Positions 35,160-43,481 of a stretch of 57,089 nt of DNA are shown here, one piece after another. The DNA lies in NCBI GenBank assembly GCA_050299335.1, contig JBNKVT010000009.1, positions 1 through 57,089 of the forward strand, written 5' to 3'. The notes under the pieces are model-generated. The model did no database searches. It was given only the letters and a program-made list of their open reading frames with translations, and had not been told where the DNA came from. The DNA is from JBNKVT01 sp050299335 (lineage in GTDB: Bacteria; Pseudomonadota; Alphaproteobacteria; Rhodobacterales; Rhodobacteraceae). The stretch's first letter is position 1, and every line of letters starts with the position of its first letter. A program made the position numbers and the translations under genes.

Positions 35160-35464
35160 CGCAGGATCGTCAGCAGCACGTAACCCTGGCTCTCGCCGAT
35201 GCGGATGGCGCCGGTTTCCGCCTCGAACCGCGCGATCCCGTCATAGGTGACCGGGCAGCCGACGAGATCGGCATGATCGTCGAGATAGGCCGCGACCTCG
35301 GGGCTCTGGCCGATCAGAGCGCAGGTATCAGTGCTGTTGCGGTATGGGCGTTCGAGAACCAGACTGCTTTTCGAAGGCGTGACGCCGTCCGAAGTGGTGC
35401 CGCCGCAGCCGGTGAGCGGCAGGACGACGGACAGCACGAGCGGGAATGCCAGGAACCGGGTCAT
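35156..35464 (-). CDS. Small lipoprotein, unknown function
   Basis: The 102-residue product has a lipoprotein signal ending LPLTGC (Cys at about residue 20), followed by a short linker and a compact domain with two further Cys residues (DTCALIGQ; LVGCPVTYDG) that may form a disulphide. It lies 36 bp downstream of the DUF167 gene. Domain unknown. Confidence 0.65.
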   Translation of the reverse strand: MTRFLAFPLVLSVVLPLTGCGGTTSDGVTPSKSSLVLERPYRNSTDTCALIGQSPEVAAYLDDHADLVGCPVTYDGIARFEAETGAIRIGESQGYVLLTILR

Positions 35465-35500
35465 GGCCCCATGATAGCGAGGCAGGTGGCAAGTGCAAAG

Positions 35501-35749
35501 TCAGTCGAGGATTTCGACAGTCTTGTCGCGCCCGGTGTCCCCCCGCACGATCCTCAACCGCGATTTCGGCACACCGAGACTGCGGGCGAGGAGCTTCAGC
35601 ACCGCCGCATTGGCCTTGCCCTTCTCCGGTGCCGCGGTCACCGAAATCCGGAACTGGTCCCCGGTGGTGCGAACAAGCGCGTTCCGGCGCGCACCGGGTG
35701 TCACGCGAAGATGGAGCTTCGTACCGGGGGCTGGCGGGCTGGTGGTCAT
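35501..35749 (-). CDS. DUF167/YggU-family protein
   Basis: The 82-residue product has the family core LHLRVTPGARRNALV, APEKGKANAAVLKLLA and RLRIVRGDTGRDKTVEI. The family is small, widespread and of unknown function. No strong ribosome site precedes ATG 35749. Confidence 0.85.
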   Translation of the reverse strand: MTTSPPAPGTKLHLRVTPGARRNALVRTTGDQFRISVTAAPEKGKANAAVLKLLARSLGVPKSRLRIVRGDTGRDKTVEILD

Positions 35750-36124
35750 TATGCGTTTCGATTCAGGGTGATCGGATTGGGGTTTTGACCTGGGTTTTTT
35801 TGGGGGTCTGGATCGGACCATACACGCACACCCTTTCCAAAAGAAAGAAAATCGCCTATTCAGAACGGCGGATTTCATGTGACATTGTATCGATTCGACA
35901 CTGTTTGACTGATCAGCACACGGGGTTTTCGGTGCGGTAACCAAGCATTGACGTTTAGAGAAACTGTGTGCCCCGGGAAGGCTCCGAAGCTTTGGCCGGT
36001 GGCACAATCCGCTCCGCGAAGTTGGTTTGAAACTGGCAGCCGGTAATAAGGCAGCCGCGACCGCGGCCCGGGCATCGGACGGCACTGCCACCGGACGCGG
36101 ACAATCCAAGGGATAGAGCCCAGA
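35750..36124 (+). promoter_or_regulatory. 375-bp gene-free region holding a structured RNA-like leader
   Basis: The half near 36125 contains nested complementary segments: GTGCCCCGG (about 35969) with CCGGTGGCAC (about 35996), an inner AAGGCT / AAGCTTT helix, GCCGCG-AC-CGCGGC at about 36053-36066, and GGCA (about 36071) with TGCC (about 36086). AAGGGA before ATG 36125 may be the ribosome site. I could not match it to a known riboswitch or small RNA; it looks like a 5' leader of the racemase-like gene or an independent ncRNA. Confidence 0.45.
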
Positions 36125-36721
36125 ATGCGCATTGCCTGTCTGCACACCCATCCCGACAATGTCAGGCATTTCGAAGCGGCCTGTCCCGAAGGGATCAGGT
36201 TGGTGCATCACGTGCGCTCGGACCTGCTGGCGCGGACCGATGACAGCGGGGTCGCGGCTGAGCTGGAAATGATCGTGGCGCGGTTGGGCAAGACCTCGGA
36301 AGCGGTGTTGCTGACCTGCTCGTCACTCAGGACGGTGCTGAACGGGGCCGGATATTCGGCCGATGCGCTGATGGCCGAGGAGGCGGGGCGACTGGCGGCA
36401 GGCAAGGTGCTGGAAGTGTTTTACACCAATCCTGGCAGCGCGGGCCCGACGACGGCGCTGTTTGCCGGGCTGGTGGGGCCTGAAAAGGTGCGAGTAAGCC
36501 TGATCGAGGGCGTCTGGTCGTTGTTGTTCGAGGGCGATACGGCCGAGTATTTCCACCGGATTGCCGAGGCGGCGGATGCCAGCGGGGCGGATGTGGTGGC
36601 TTTCGCCCAGGCCTCGATGACCCCGGCGACGGAGTTCTGTCGCCGCGAGGTGCTGAACGTGCCGCAAAGCGCGATGACGTGGCTTGGCGGGCACCTGGCG
36701 GATCAGGTCGAGGAGGCCTGA
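36125..36721 (+). CDS. Asp/Glu racemase-superfamily-like protein
   Basis: The 198-residue cytoplasmic protein resembles the Asp/Glu/hydantoin racemase fold: MRIACLHTHPDNV at the start, LLTCSSLRTVL near residue 62 (a possible catalytic Cys), and AFAQASMTPA near 160, where the second catalytic Cys of true racemases would be but is not seen. A one-Cys member might be an isomerase, decarboxylase or non-enzymatic relative. Moderately sure of the fold, not of the reaction. Confidence 0.6.
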   Translation: MRIACLHTHPDNVRHFEAACPEGIRLVHHVRSDLLARTDDSGVAAELEMIVARLGKTSEAVLLTCSSLRTVLNGAGYSADALMAEEAGRLAAGKVLEVFYTNPGSAGPTTALFAGLVGPEKVRVSLIEGVWSLLFEGDTAEYFHRIAEAADASGADVVAFAQASMTPATEFCRREVLNVPQSAMTWLGGHLADQVEEA

Positions 36722-36883
36722 GGTGCTGGAACCTGGGTCTGCCAGATTCTCAGGCCGATGCGGGCTGGGCCAGGAGCCCGGAATCTCGGGCAGATTCGGG
36801 GCCGGGCGCTTGACCTTCGGGTGTAGGTGACGCTTTAACTCTGCTTAATGCCCCGGAATACGGTGGCGCAGCGGAGAGATTGC

Positions 36884-37618
36884 ATGAAGAAAGTGTATGA
36901 GAGTGCGGCGGAGGCGCTGGACGGGCTGTTGTTCGATGGCATGTTCATCGCCGCGGGCGGGTTCGGGCTCTGCGGGATACCGGAGAACCTGATCGCGGCG
37001 ATCCGGGAGGCCGGGACCAGGGACCTCACCATTGCCTCGAACAATGCTGGTGTGGATGGGTTCGGGCTTGGGATGCTCCTGGAAAGTCGGCAGATCAAAA
37101 AGATGCTTTCGTCCTATGTCGGCGAGAACGCCGAATTCATGCGCCAATATCTCTCGGGTGAGCTGGAGCTGGAATTCAACCCGCAGGGAACACTGGCCGA
37201 GCGGATGCGGGCCGGTGGCGCCGGGATCCCGGGCTTCTACACAAAGACCGGCGTGGGCACGGTGATCGCCGAGGGTAAGGAGCACAAGGATTTCGACGGC
37301 GAGACCTATATCCTCGAACGCGGCATCGTCGCCGATCTGTCCATCGTCAAGGCCTGGAAGGCCGACGACACCGGTAATCTCGTCTTTCGCAAGACCGCCC
37401 GCAATTTCAACCCGCCCGCCGCCATGTGCGGCAAGGTCTGCGTTGCCGAGGTCGAGGAGATCGTCCCGCGCGGCAGCCTCGATCCCGACCTTATCCACCT
37501 GCCTGGTATCTATGTGCACCGCCTGATCGAGGGCGAGCACGAGAAGCGGATCGAGCAGCGCACCACGCGTCCGCACGGCTCGCCCGACACGCCCGCCGGC
37601 ACTGGCGAGGAGGTCTGA
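36884..37618 (+). CDS. scoA: 3-oxoacid CoA-transferase subunit A
   Basis: With subunit B it moves CoA from succinyl-CoA to acetoacetate (or a related 3-oxoacid) in ketone-body or 3-hydroxybutyrate use. The 244-residue product has GMFIAAGGFGLCGIPENLI, the CoA-binding glycine motif, SNNAGVDGFGLG and the GGAGIPGFYTKTGVGT region. GGAGAG lies before ATG 36884. A 77-codon gene separates it from scoB. Confidence 0.93.
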   Translation: MKKVYESAAEALDGLLFDGMFIAAGGFGLCGIPENLIAAIREAGTRDLTIASNNAGVDGFGLGMLLESRQIKKMLSSYVGENAEFMRQYLSGELELEFNPQGTLAERMRAGGAGIPGFYTKTGVGTVIAEGKEHKDFDGETYILERGIVADLSIVKAWKADDTGNLVFRKTARNFNPPAAMCGKVCVAEVEEIVPRGSLDPDLIHLPGIYVHRLIEGEHEKRIEQRTTRPHGSPDTPAGTGEEV

Positions 37619-37621
37619 GCC

Positions 37622-37855
37622 ATGCAGGAGGCAGATGCGCAATCCCTTCCCGTGCGGGTCGAGACCGAGGCCGACGCGATCCTGGTGCGGGCCAGGGGCC
37701 TGGCGGCGAAGCATTTCGGCCACGGCGTGATCGACGGCAAGCCGGAGCTGGTCGCCTCGGTAGCGACGATGATGATGCAGAATTATTCCGCGATGCTCTT
37801 GTATGACGGGCTGGCCCGGCTGACGCACGCGACCGTTCAGAAGGAGGGGAACTGA
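37622..37855 (+). CDS. Small protein between scoA and scoB
   Basis: The 77-residue product (GLAAKHFGHGVIDGKPELVASVATMMMQNYSAMLLYDGLARL) is helical with no signal. It lies three bases after scoA and overlaps scoB by one base (TGATG), so it is translated with the CoA-transferase. I recognise no domain; a structural or regulatory link to the enzyme is inference. Confidence 0.6.
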   Translation: MQEADAQSLPVRVETEADAILVRARGLAAKHFGHGVIDGKPELVASVATMMMQNYSAMLLYDGLARLTHATVQKEGN

Positions 37856-38481
37856 TGCCCTGGGACCGTAATCAGATGGCCGCGCGCGCGGCCGAGGAGC
37901 TTGAGGACGGGATGTATGTCAATCTCGGCATCGGCATCCCGACCCTGGTCGCCAATTATGTCGGCGACAAGGACATTACCCTGCAATCGGAGAACGGCAT
38001 GCTCGGCATGGGCCCGTTTCCCTATGACGGCGAGGAGGATGCCGATCTGATCAATGCCGGCAAGCAGACCATCACCGAACTTTCCCGGACCGCCTATTTC
38101 GACAGCGCCCAGAGCTTCGGCATGATCCGCGGCGGCAAGATCGCCTGCGCCATCCTCGGCGCCATGGAGGTCTCGGAAACCGGCGATCTGGCGAACTGGA
38201 TGATCCCGGGCAAGCTCGTGAAGGGCATGGGCGGGGCGATGGACCTTGTGGCCGGGGTCGGGCGTGTGGTCGTCATCATGGATCACACCAACAAGCATGG
38301 CGCATCGAAGCTGCTAAAGGAATGCACCCTGCCACTGACCGGGAAATCGGTCGTCGACCGGATCATCACCGATCTCGGGGTCTTCGACGTGGTCGAGGGC
38401 GGGATTTCCGTGGTGGAACTGGCCGACGGGGTCTCCATGGACGAGGTGAGGACCGCGACCGAGGCGGCGCTGGTGGCGTGA
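37855..38481 (+). CDS. scoB: 3-oxoacid CoA-transferase subunit B
   Basis: The 208-residue product has VNLGIGIPTLVANYV and the catalytic Glu motif LQSENGMLG at about residue 45, then GGAMDLVAGVGRVVV and HGASKLLKECTLPLTG. It completes the heteromeric enzyme with scoA. Confidence 0.95.
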   Translation: MPWDRNQMAARAAEELEDGMYVNLGIGIPTLVANYVGDKDITLQSENGMLGMGPFPYDGEEDADLINAGKQTITELSRTAYFDSAQSFGMIRGGKIACAILGAMEVSETGDLANWMIPGKLVKGMGGAMDLVAGVGRVVVIMDHTNKHGASKLLKECTLPLTGKSVVDRIITDLGVFDVVEGGISVVELADGVSMDEVRTATEAALVA

Positions 38482-38500
38482 GACGAACGCGGGTCGCGCG

Positions 38501-39475
38501 GTGATCTCCCCCCGGCCCGGTCTGCGGCGCGATTATCTGCTGACTTTTCTGCTGATCCTTCTGGTGACCGCCGGGCTGGTCGGGCTGGCGCTGGCGACCG
38601 GCTGGCGCGAGACCCTGGCCTCGATCCGGGCCATTACCTGGGGTCAGGTGGCGGTGCTGCTGGCGCTGTCGCTGTGCAATTACCTGCTCAGAGCGCTGCG
38701 CTGGCACTGGCTGTGCCGGGGGCTGGCGGTGCGGGTGCCGCCGGCGAAGAATCTGGTGCTGTATCTCGCCGGGCTGGCGATGATCGCCACGCCGGGGCGG
38801 GTGGGCGAGTTGGTGCGGTTGCGCTGGATCGGGCGCGAAAGCGGGGCGCCGCTGGAACGGACAGCACCGCTGGCGGTGCTGGACCGGGCCGCCGACCTCC
38901 TGGCGGTGGCGAGCCTGCTGGCACTGTGCCTGCTGCTCGGGGTCGGGATATCGGGCGGCATCCCGGCGATGCTGCTGGCGTTGGCCGCCGCGGTGATCGC
39001 GACAAGGCCGCGCCTGTTCGAGGCCGGGATCACCCTCGTCTGGCGTCTGGTCGGGCGCTGGCCGCGGCTGTTCGTCAAGGCGCGCAGGGCCGCGCATGCG
39101 CTGGGGCCGTTCTCGCATCCCTCGGTGGCGCTGCCGGCGCTGGGCCTCGGCGGGCTGGGCTGGTTCGCGGAAGGCCTGTCGTTTCACCTGCTGCTGGTCT
39201 GGATGGGGGCCGATATCGGGCTCTGGACCGCTGTCGCCATCTTCACCCTGTCGATGCTGACCGGCGGCGCCACCGGCATGCCCGGGGGCTTGGGCGGGGC
39301 CGAGGCGGCGATGGTGGTGCTCCTGGGATTGCAGGGCGTGCCGCTGGAGATCGCCGCCCCGGCCACGGCGTTGATCCGGCTGACGACGCTTTGGTTTGCC
39401 ATCGCGATCGGTTTCGGTGTATTCCCATTGGCGGAGAACTCGTCGCGTAAGGCCTTCAATGCAGTGGAAAAATGA
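38501..39475 (+). CDS. Lysylphosphatidylglycerol synthetase/UPF0104-type membrane protein, flippase-like
   Basis: The 324-residue protein has about eight transmembrane helices and the family segments LRALRWHWLCRG, ATPGRVGELVRL and MLTGGATGMPGGLGGAEAAM. The start is GTG 38501. The coding end overlaps the next gene by 17 bp. Because it forms an operon with DprE1/DprE2-like genes, a role in moving a polyprenyl-linked sugar across the membrane is a reasonable inference. Confidence 0.8.
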   Translation: MISPRPGLRRDYLLTFLLILLVTAGLVGLALATGWRETLASIRAITWGQVAVLLALSLCNYLLRALRWHWLCRGLAVRVPPAKNLVLYLAGLAMIATPGRVGELVRLRWIGRESGAPLERTAPLAVLDRAADLLAVASLLALCLLLGVGISGGIPAMLLALAAAVIATRPRLFEAGITLVWRLVGRWPRLFVKARRAAHALGPFSHPSVALPALGLGGLGWFAEGLSFHLLLVWMGADIGLWTAVAIFTLSMLTGGATGMPGGLGGAEAAMVVLLGLQGVPLEIAAPATALIRLTTLWFAIAIGFGVFPLAENSSRKAFNAVEK

Positions 39476-40784
39476 CACTTATTCCGGATGGGGCCGGGCG
39501 CTGAAAGCCCATGGCGAGCTGGCACGACCCGAGCGAATTTCGGCGTTGGAGGAAATCTTCGCCGAGGGCCCTGCCCCGGCCATCGGGGCACGGCGGTCTT
39601 ATGGAGATGCGGCACTGAACACTGGCGGCAAGGTCGTGGACATGACGCGGCTGGACCGGCTTTTGGGCTTCGACGAAAAAACCGGGGTGGTCGAGGTCGA
39701 GGCCGGGGTGACGCTCGGCGACCTGTTGGCGATCTTCGTTCCAAGGGGCTGGATGCCGGCGGTGGTGCCGGGGACCGGCTTTGCGACGGTGGGCGGGGCG
39801 ATTGCCTTTGACGTGCATGGGAAAAACCATCATCAGGTCGGTTCCTTCGGCGCACATGTGGAGAGTTTCCGGCTGATCCAGGCTGACGGGAAGGCGAAGA
39901 CGGTTTCGGCCAAGCGCGACACGAAGCTGTTCAAGGCGACGCTGGGCGGGCTGGGCCAGACCGGGGTGATCGAAAGCGCCAAGCTGAAACTCGCCCTCTG
40001 TCCTTCGACGGGGATCGAGGTGGTGGAAAGCCGTATCGGGTCGCTGTCGGAGATGATGCGGCGGATGGAGGACAGCTCCGCGCCCTTCACGGTCGCCTGG
40101 GTCGATGCGCTGGCGACCGGCGACGACCTGGGGCGCGGCATTCTGGAAGAGGGGCGGTTTCCGGACCCGGCGCAGGACGGGCCGAGGCCGAAACGGGCGA
40201 AATCGGTGCCGGTGGATGCTCCGGGCTTTGCGATGTCGAAACCGGTGGTCAGGGCTTTCAACGCCGCCTATCTCCGGCGCATTCCCGAGGCGGGGCGGAT
40301 CTCGGTGCAGAGCCTCGCCGATTTCCTGTTCCCGCTCGATGCGGTCCATGACTGGAACCGGCTCTACGGAAAGAAGGGCTTCCACCAGTTCCAGGCCGTG
40401 GTGCCGGACGCGGCTGCGGGGGCGACACTGGATGCGATGCTGAGCGCGATTGCCGAAAGCGGGCTGGCGGCGCCCACTACCTCGCTGAAACGGATGGGGC
40501 CGGGGCGGTCCGGGCAGATGTCCTTCCCGATGGAGGGTTGGAGCCTCGCCGTGGATTTCGCCAACTCGACCAGGGCGCGTGGGCTGATTGGACAGTTGGG
40601 GGCGATGGCGGGCGATGCCGGAGGCCGGATCTATCTGGCCAAGGACGCACTGGCGCTGCCCTCGCAGGTCGAGGCGATGTATGCGGAGATCGACGCCTGG
40701 CGCGAGGTGGTGAACGCCGCTGATCCCGACAGGGTCTTTGCCACCGACATGGTCCGCCGGCTCGGACTGAGGGGGCGGGCATGA
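39459..40784 (+). CDS. DprE1-like FAD-binding oxidoreductase
   Basis: The 441-residue product has a PCMH/VAO FAD domain (APAIGARRSYGDAALN; VVPGTGFATVGGAIAFDVHGKNHH) and a C-terminal region like decaprenylphosphoryl-beta-D-ribose 2'-oxidase DprE1 (FLFPLDAVHDWNRLYGKKGFHQFQ; LKRMG). It should oxidise the 2'-OH of a polyprenyl-phospho-ribose. ATG 39459 lies inside the previous gene, and the stop overlaps the next start by four bases, so coupling is strong. Confidence 0.8.
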   Translation: MQWKNDTYSGWGRALKAHGELARPERISALEEIFAEGPAPAIGARRSYGDAALNTGGKVVDMTRLDRLLGFDEKTGVVEVEAGVTLGDLLAIFVPRGWMPAVVPGTGFATVGGAIAFDVHGKNHHQVGSFGAHVESFRLIQADGKAKTVSAKRDTKLFKATLGGLGQTGVIESAKLKLALCPSTGIEVVESRIGSLSEMMRRMEDSSAPFTVAWVDALATGDDLGRGILEEGRFPDPAQDGPRPKRAKSVPVDAPGFAMSKPVVRAFNAAYLRRIPEAGRISVQSLADFLFPLDAVHDWNRLYGKKGFHQFQAVVPDAAAGATLDAMLSAIAESGLAAPTTSLKRMGPGRSGQMSFPMEGWSLAVDFANSTRARGLIGQLGAMAGDAGGRIYLAKDALALPSQVEAMYAEIDAWREVVNAADPDRVFATDMVRRLGLRGRA

Positions 40785-41518
40785 GACAGACCTGGATCAT
40801 TCTCGGGGCCTCCTCTTCCATCGCCCGGGCCTTTGCCCGGCGGATGGCGGCCAGCGGCGCGGACCTGATCCTTTGCGGGCGCGACAGGGCCGATCTGGAA
40901 CGGCTGGCCCTGGATGCGGCTCTCAGGGGCGGAAGCCATGTGACCGAGATGGCCTTCGACACCGAGGATCCCGGAACCTTCGCATCGATCATCGCGGCGG
41001 CGGAGGCGCGGGACGGACAGATCAATGTCGCGGTCTTCGCCGGGACCATGCCGCCCCAGGAGGTGGTTGACGCCGATCCAGGGCTGCTGCCGGGCGTGGT
41101 TCAGGCGAATTTCACCGGACTGGTGCAGATCCTGCATATGTTCGCGCCGCTGATGGAGGCGCGAGAGAGCGGGGTGATCGTCGGGCTCGGCTCGGTGGCC
41201 GGGGACCGGGGGCGGCTGGGGAATTATGTCTATGGCTCGGCCAAGGCGGGGTTTCATGCCTATCTGTCGGGCTTGCGGAACCGGCTGGGGCGGCGCGGCG
41301 TGCAGGTAATGACAGTCAAGCCCGGGTTTACCGACACCGCGATGACCTGGGGCGTGGAGGGGATGTTTCTGGTCGCCTCGCCGGGCGATGTGGCCGCCGC
41401 GATCGAACGCGGGATCGCGAAGAAGCGCAATGTGCTTTATGTACCGTGGTTCTGGTGGGGGATCATGGCGATCATCCGGACCATTCCGGAGGCGATTTTC
41501 AGGAAGCTGAAGATTTAG
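40781..41518 (+). CDS. DprE2-like short-chain dehydrogenase
   Basis: The 245-residue SDR has ILGASSSIARAFARRM (dinucleotide site), the catalytic YGSAK at about residue 151, VKPGFTDTAM, and a hydrophobic C-terminus (VLYVPWFWWGIMAIIRTIPEAIFRKL), all as in DprE2. It would reduce the keto intermediate made by the DprE1-like enzyme, yielding a polyprenyl-phospho-arabinose-type donor. It is the last gene of the three-gene operon. Confidence 0.83.
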   Translation: MRQTWIILGASSSIARAFARRMAASGADLILCGRDRADLERLALDAALRGGSHVTEMAFDTEDPGTFASIIAAAEARDGQINVAVFAGTMPPQEVVDADPGLLPGVVQANFTGLVQILHMFAPLMEARESGVIVGLGSVAGDRGRLGNYVYGSAKAGFHAYLSGLRNRLGRRGVQVMTVKPGFTDTAMTWGVEGMFLVASPGDVAAAIERGIAKKRNVLYVPWFWWGIMAIIRTIPEAIFRKLKI

Positions 41519-41587
41519 AGCGATGGCGAGGAAATCGGCAACGATTTCCGACTCGGGCATCGCGCAATATCAATGGGATAGAGCACC
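41517..41587. repeat. Dispersed palindromic repeat A, copy 2
   Basis: The stem GGAAATCG / CGATTTCC is closed by a GCAA tetraloop (about 41530-41549) inside near-complementary outer arms AGAGCGATGGCGAG / CTCGGGCATCGC. It starts in the stop codon of the DprE2-like gene and matches 19090-19160 at about 86 %. It lies between convergent genes. Confidence 0.75.
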
Positions 41588-41617
41588 GCAATTGGCTCAG
41601 GTAAACTGGACGGAGCT

Positions 41618-42928
41618 CTAGAGATCGACGGGGTTCTCGGGCAATCGGGCCCGTTCCAGCGCCTCTCGATAGCCGGTCGCACCGCCGAACCGCTCGTTTC
41701 CTCTGAGCTTGCCCAGAATGAACCGATCGAGTTCGGTGATCTCGCGATCCTTCACCTGCCGCATGTAGCGCCTGATATCGGCGGCGATGTTCGGGTCGTC
41801 CGGATGAAAACCAAGCTGAAAGGCGGATGCGACAATAATGATGTCCTGAGGCCGAACAGAGTAGAATTCCCGGCGTGCAAACGCCGTGGAATAGATTTCT
41901 TGTGATGGCGCCTTCGCTATCTGGTAGCCCATATCGGTCAGGGCGGAAACCAGATCGGCGTTTCCGCTGGTCATCGGCCACCTGAACGCCCGGTAACCGA
42001 ACGAGGAATTATCATCCGAATTGTAGACCGGCCAGAAGGTGCCAGCGAGATAGTCGGTTGACTGCCCTTTCCAGACCGGACTGCCGGCGATGCTGATCGT
42101 CAGGGTTGTCCTCTTGATGGGCTGATAGAAAAACCTTCGCAACCACGACACGAGCCTGTTTTCGCGGTCGCCAGAGATATCCGGGCCGCGGCGCTGGGGA
42201 TTCGGCCTTTGCTCGAATTCGACGGTGGTCATTTCGGACCGGAGTTCTGCTCCGTCCGTCTGACGTCTTGCCGCCACCATGCAGGGAAGCTTCGCGGGGA
42301 ATCCCGGATCGAAAGCCCGACAAATCTCGGTAGGTGCCCGTTGATAGACAAGCGCGTCGCCTTTTCGGACGGTTTCGATTCCGGAGCCGGCCAGCACTTG
42401 CCAGCACAGGTCAGTACATCCGTCACCTTGGCTTTCGGACAAATCGAGGGTCGGTTGAACCGGCAGATCGGACCGGTCCGCGACAAGGGCGCCATGGCCG
42501 CCGCTTGCCAGAAACAATGCCACGACCGGTCCAAGAGCGAAGGACAAGACGAAAAGAATGCCGGACGCACGCAGGGCCGTCCTGAGGTCAAGCGGGTTAT
42601 CGACAATCGCCACAGGGAAGAGGACAAGCAGGGCCACAAACAGGTACCCGGCAATATGGAATACGAGAAGCGCCAAACCCAGGGTCATGAAGACCATCGG
42701 TATCGCGATACCTTTCACGCTTGCGAGGAAACCGAACAGGGCGGAAAAGCCCAACAGGATCCAGTAGTAGACGGCGAACACCATATGCGCCCGGGATAGC
42801 TCCTGGTCCCAGGTGTGTCTCTGGCTGGAACCGGTCTCATCGAAATCGGCTCTGATCCAGGCATACAGGGATCTGATCACCGAACCGAAGAAACGGAACA
42901 ACTCGCGAAGTCGGACGCGTCTCGCCAT
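41618..42928 (-). CDS. Membrane protein of unknown function
   Basis: The 436-residue product has about three or four helices in the N-terminal third (VYYWILLGFSALFGFLAS; VFMTLGLALLVFHIAGYLFVALLVLFPVAIV; ILFVLSFALGPVVALFLAS), then a large soluble region with four Cys (residues about 170-215) and a C-terminal polar part (DIIIVASAFQLGFHPDDPNI). GC content appears lower than in its neighbours, which suggests recent arrival. The ATG is one base past the stop of the UbiA remnant. I recognise no domain. Confidence 0.65.
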   Translation of the reverse strand: MARRVRLRELFRFFGSVIRSLYAWIRADFDETGSSQRHTWDQELSRAHMVFAVYYWILLGFSALFGFLASVKGIAIPMVFMTLGLALLVFHIAGYLFVALLVLFPVAIVDNPLDLRTALRASGILFVLSFALGPVVALFLASGGHGALVADRSDLPVQPTLDLSESQGDGCTDLCWQVLAGSGIETVRKGDALVYQRAPTEICRAFDPGFPAKLPCMVAARRQTDGAELRSEMTTVEFEQRPNPQRRGPDISGDRENRLVSWLRRFFYQPIKRTTLTISIAGSPVWKGQSTDYLAGTFWPVYNSDDNSSFGYRAFRWPMTSGNADLVSALTDMGYQIAKAPSQEIYSTAFARREFYSVRPQDIIIVASAFQLGFHPDDPNIAADIRRYMRQVKDREITELDRFILGKLRGNERFGGATGYREALERARLPENPVDL

Positions 42929-42929
42929 G

Positions 42930-43298
42930 TCAGCCTCCTGTCGCCACGATGATGCACAAAAGCGTCAAAAGCATCATCACCAGGCTGACCCTGTTGCGCA
43001 AGGCGAACTCGATCGGATCATAGGCCTGTCTGCCGGTCCAGCCGGTGCGGATCATGCGGTAGAACCAGCCCGAGAGCGGCACCGCCACCAGATAGAGCTG
43101 CCAGGGGGTGGCATAAAGGACCGCTGCTGCCGACGAGGACGCATAGCCGGTGAACACGGCCACCGAGGCGACAGCGGCGATGAGCGAGACGTTCAGGATG
43201 TCTTCGCGGTCGGCCTTGACGTAGGCGCGACCCGGGATGCGGTCGGGCGTCCTGACGCGGGTGACCTCGGTCAGGTGTGGAAATGGTTGCGCGCCAGT
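42930..43298 (-). pseudogene. C-terminal remnant of a UbiA-family prenyltransferase
   Basis: The open frame encodes YVKADREDILNVSLIAAV, then helices ending in YDPIEFALRNRVSLVMM, which I recognise as the C-terminal part of UbiA-family (UbiA/HAD or DprP-like) prenyltransferases, typically DDPVVFALRDR. The N-terminal two thirds with the Asp-rich prenyl-diphosphate sites are missing: upstream is a stop at 43299-43301 and then the sodB promoter side. No ATG starts the remnant; GTG 43163 could start a 77-residue peptide. Homology starts near 43260. Confidence 0.65.
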
Positions 43299-43315
43299 TT
43301 ACCCTTTCAGTCCGG

Positions 43316-43345
43316 CCCTTGCCCTTGTATGGAACAGGGCAAGGG
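43316..43345. promoter_or_regulatory. Perfect hairpin upstream of sodB
   Basis: CCCTTGCCCT (43316-43325) and AGGGCAAGGG (43336-43345) are perfectly complementary around a ten-base loop. It lies about 140 bp upstream of sodB and just past the edge of the UbiA remnant. It may be an operator, a leader hairpin or a terminator for transcription from the left. Confidence 0.5.
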
Positions 43346-43481
43346 GTATTCCGGTTCCTTCGTTTTGGCGTCTCCGCCGCCACTATGCCATTCAGGGCGA
43401 GCTACGACGCGAAAACGCTACGGCGACCGGGACCCGGAACACGCTAAAAGACTGCAACCGTCAGAAGAGAGGATTTTCGCC

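Noticed and set aside
35960..36110. Cobalamin riboswitch before 36125
   Set aside because: Only scattered resemblance; no convincing B12 box or core, and the downstream gene is not a B12 gene. Kept as an unassigned structured leader.
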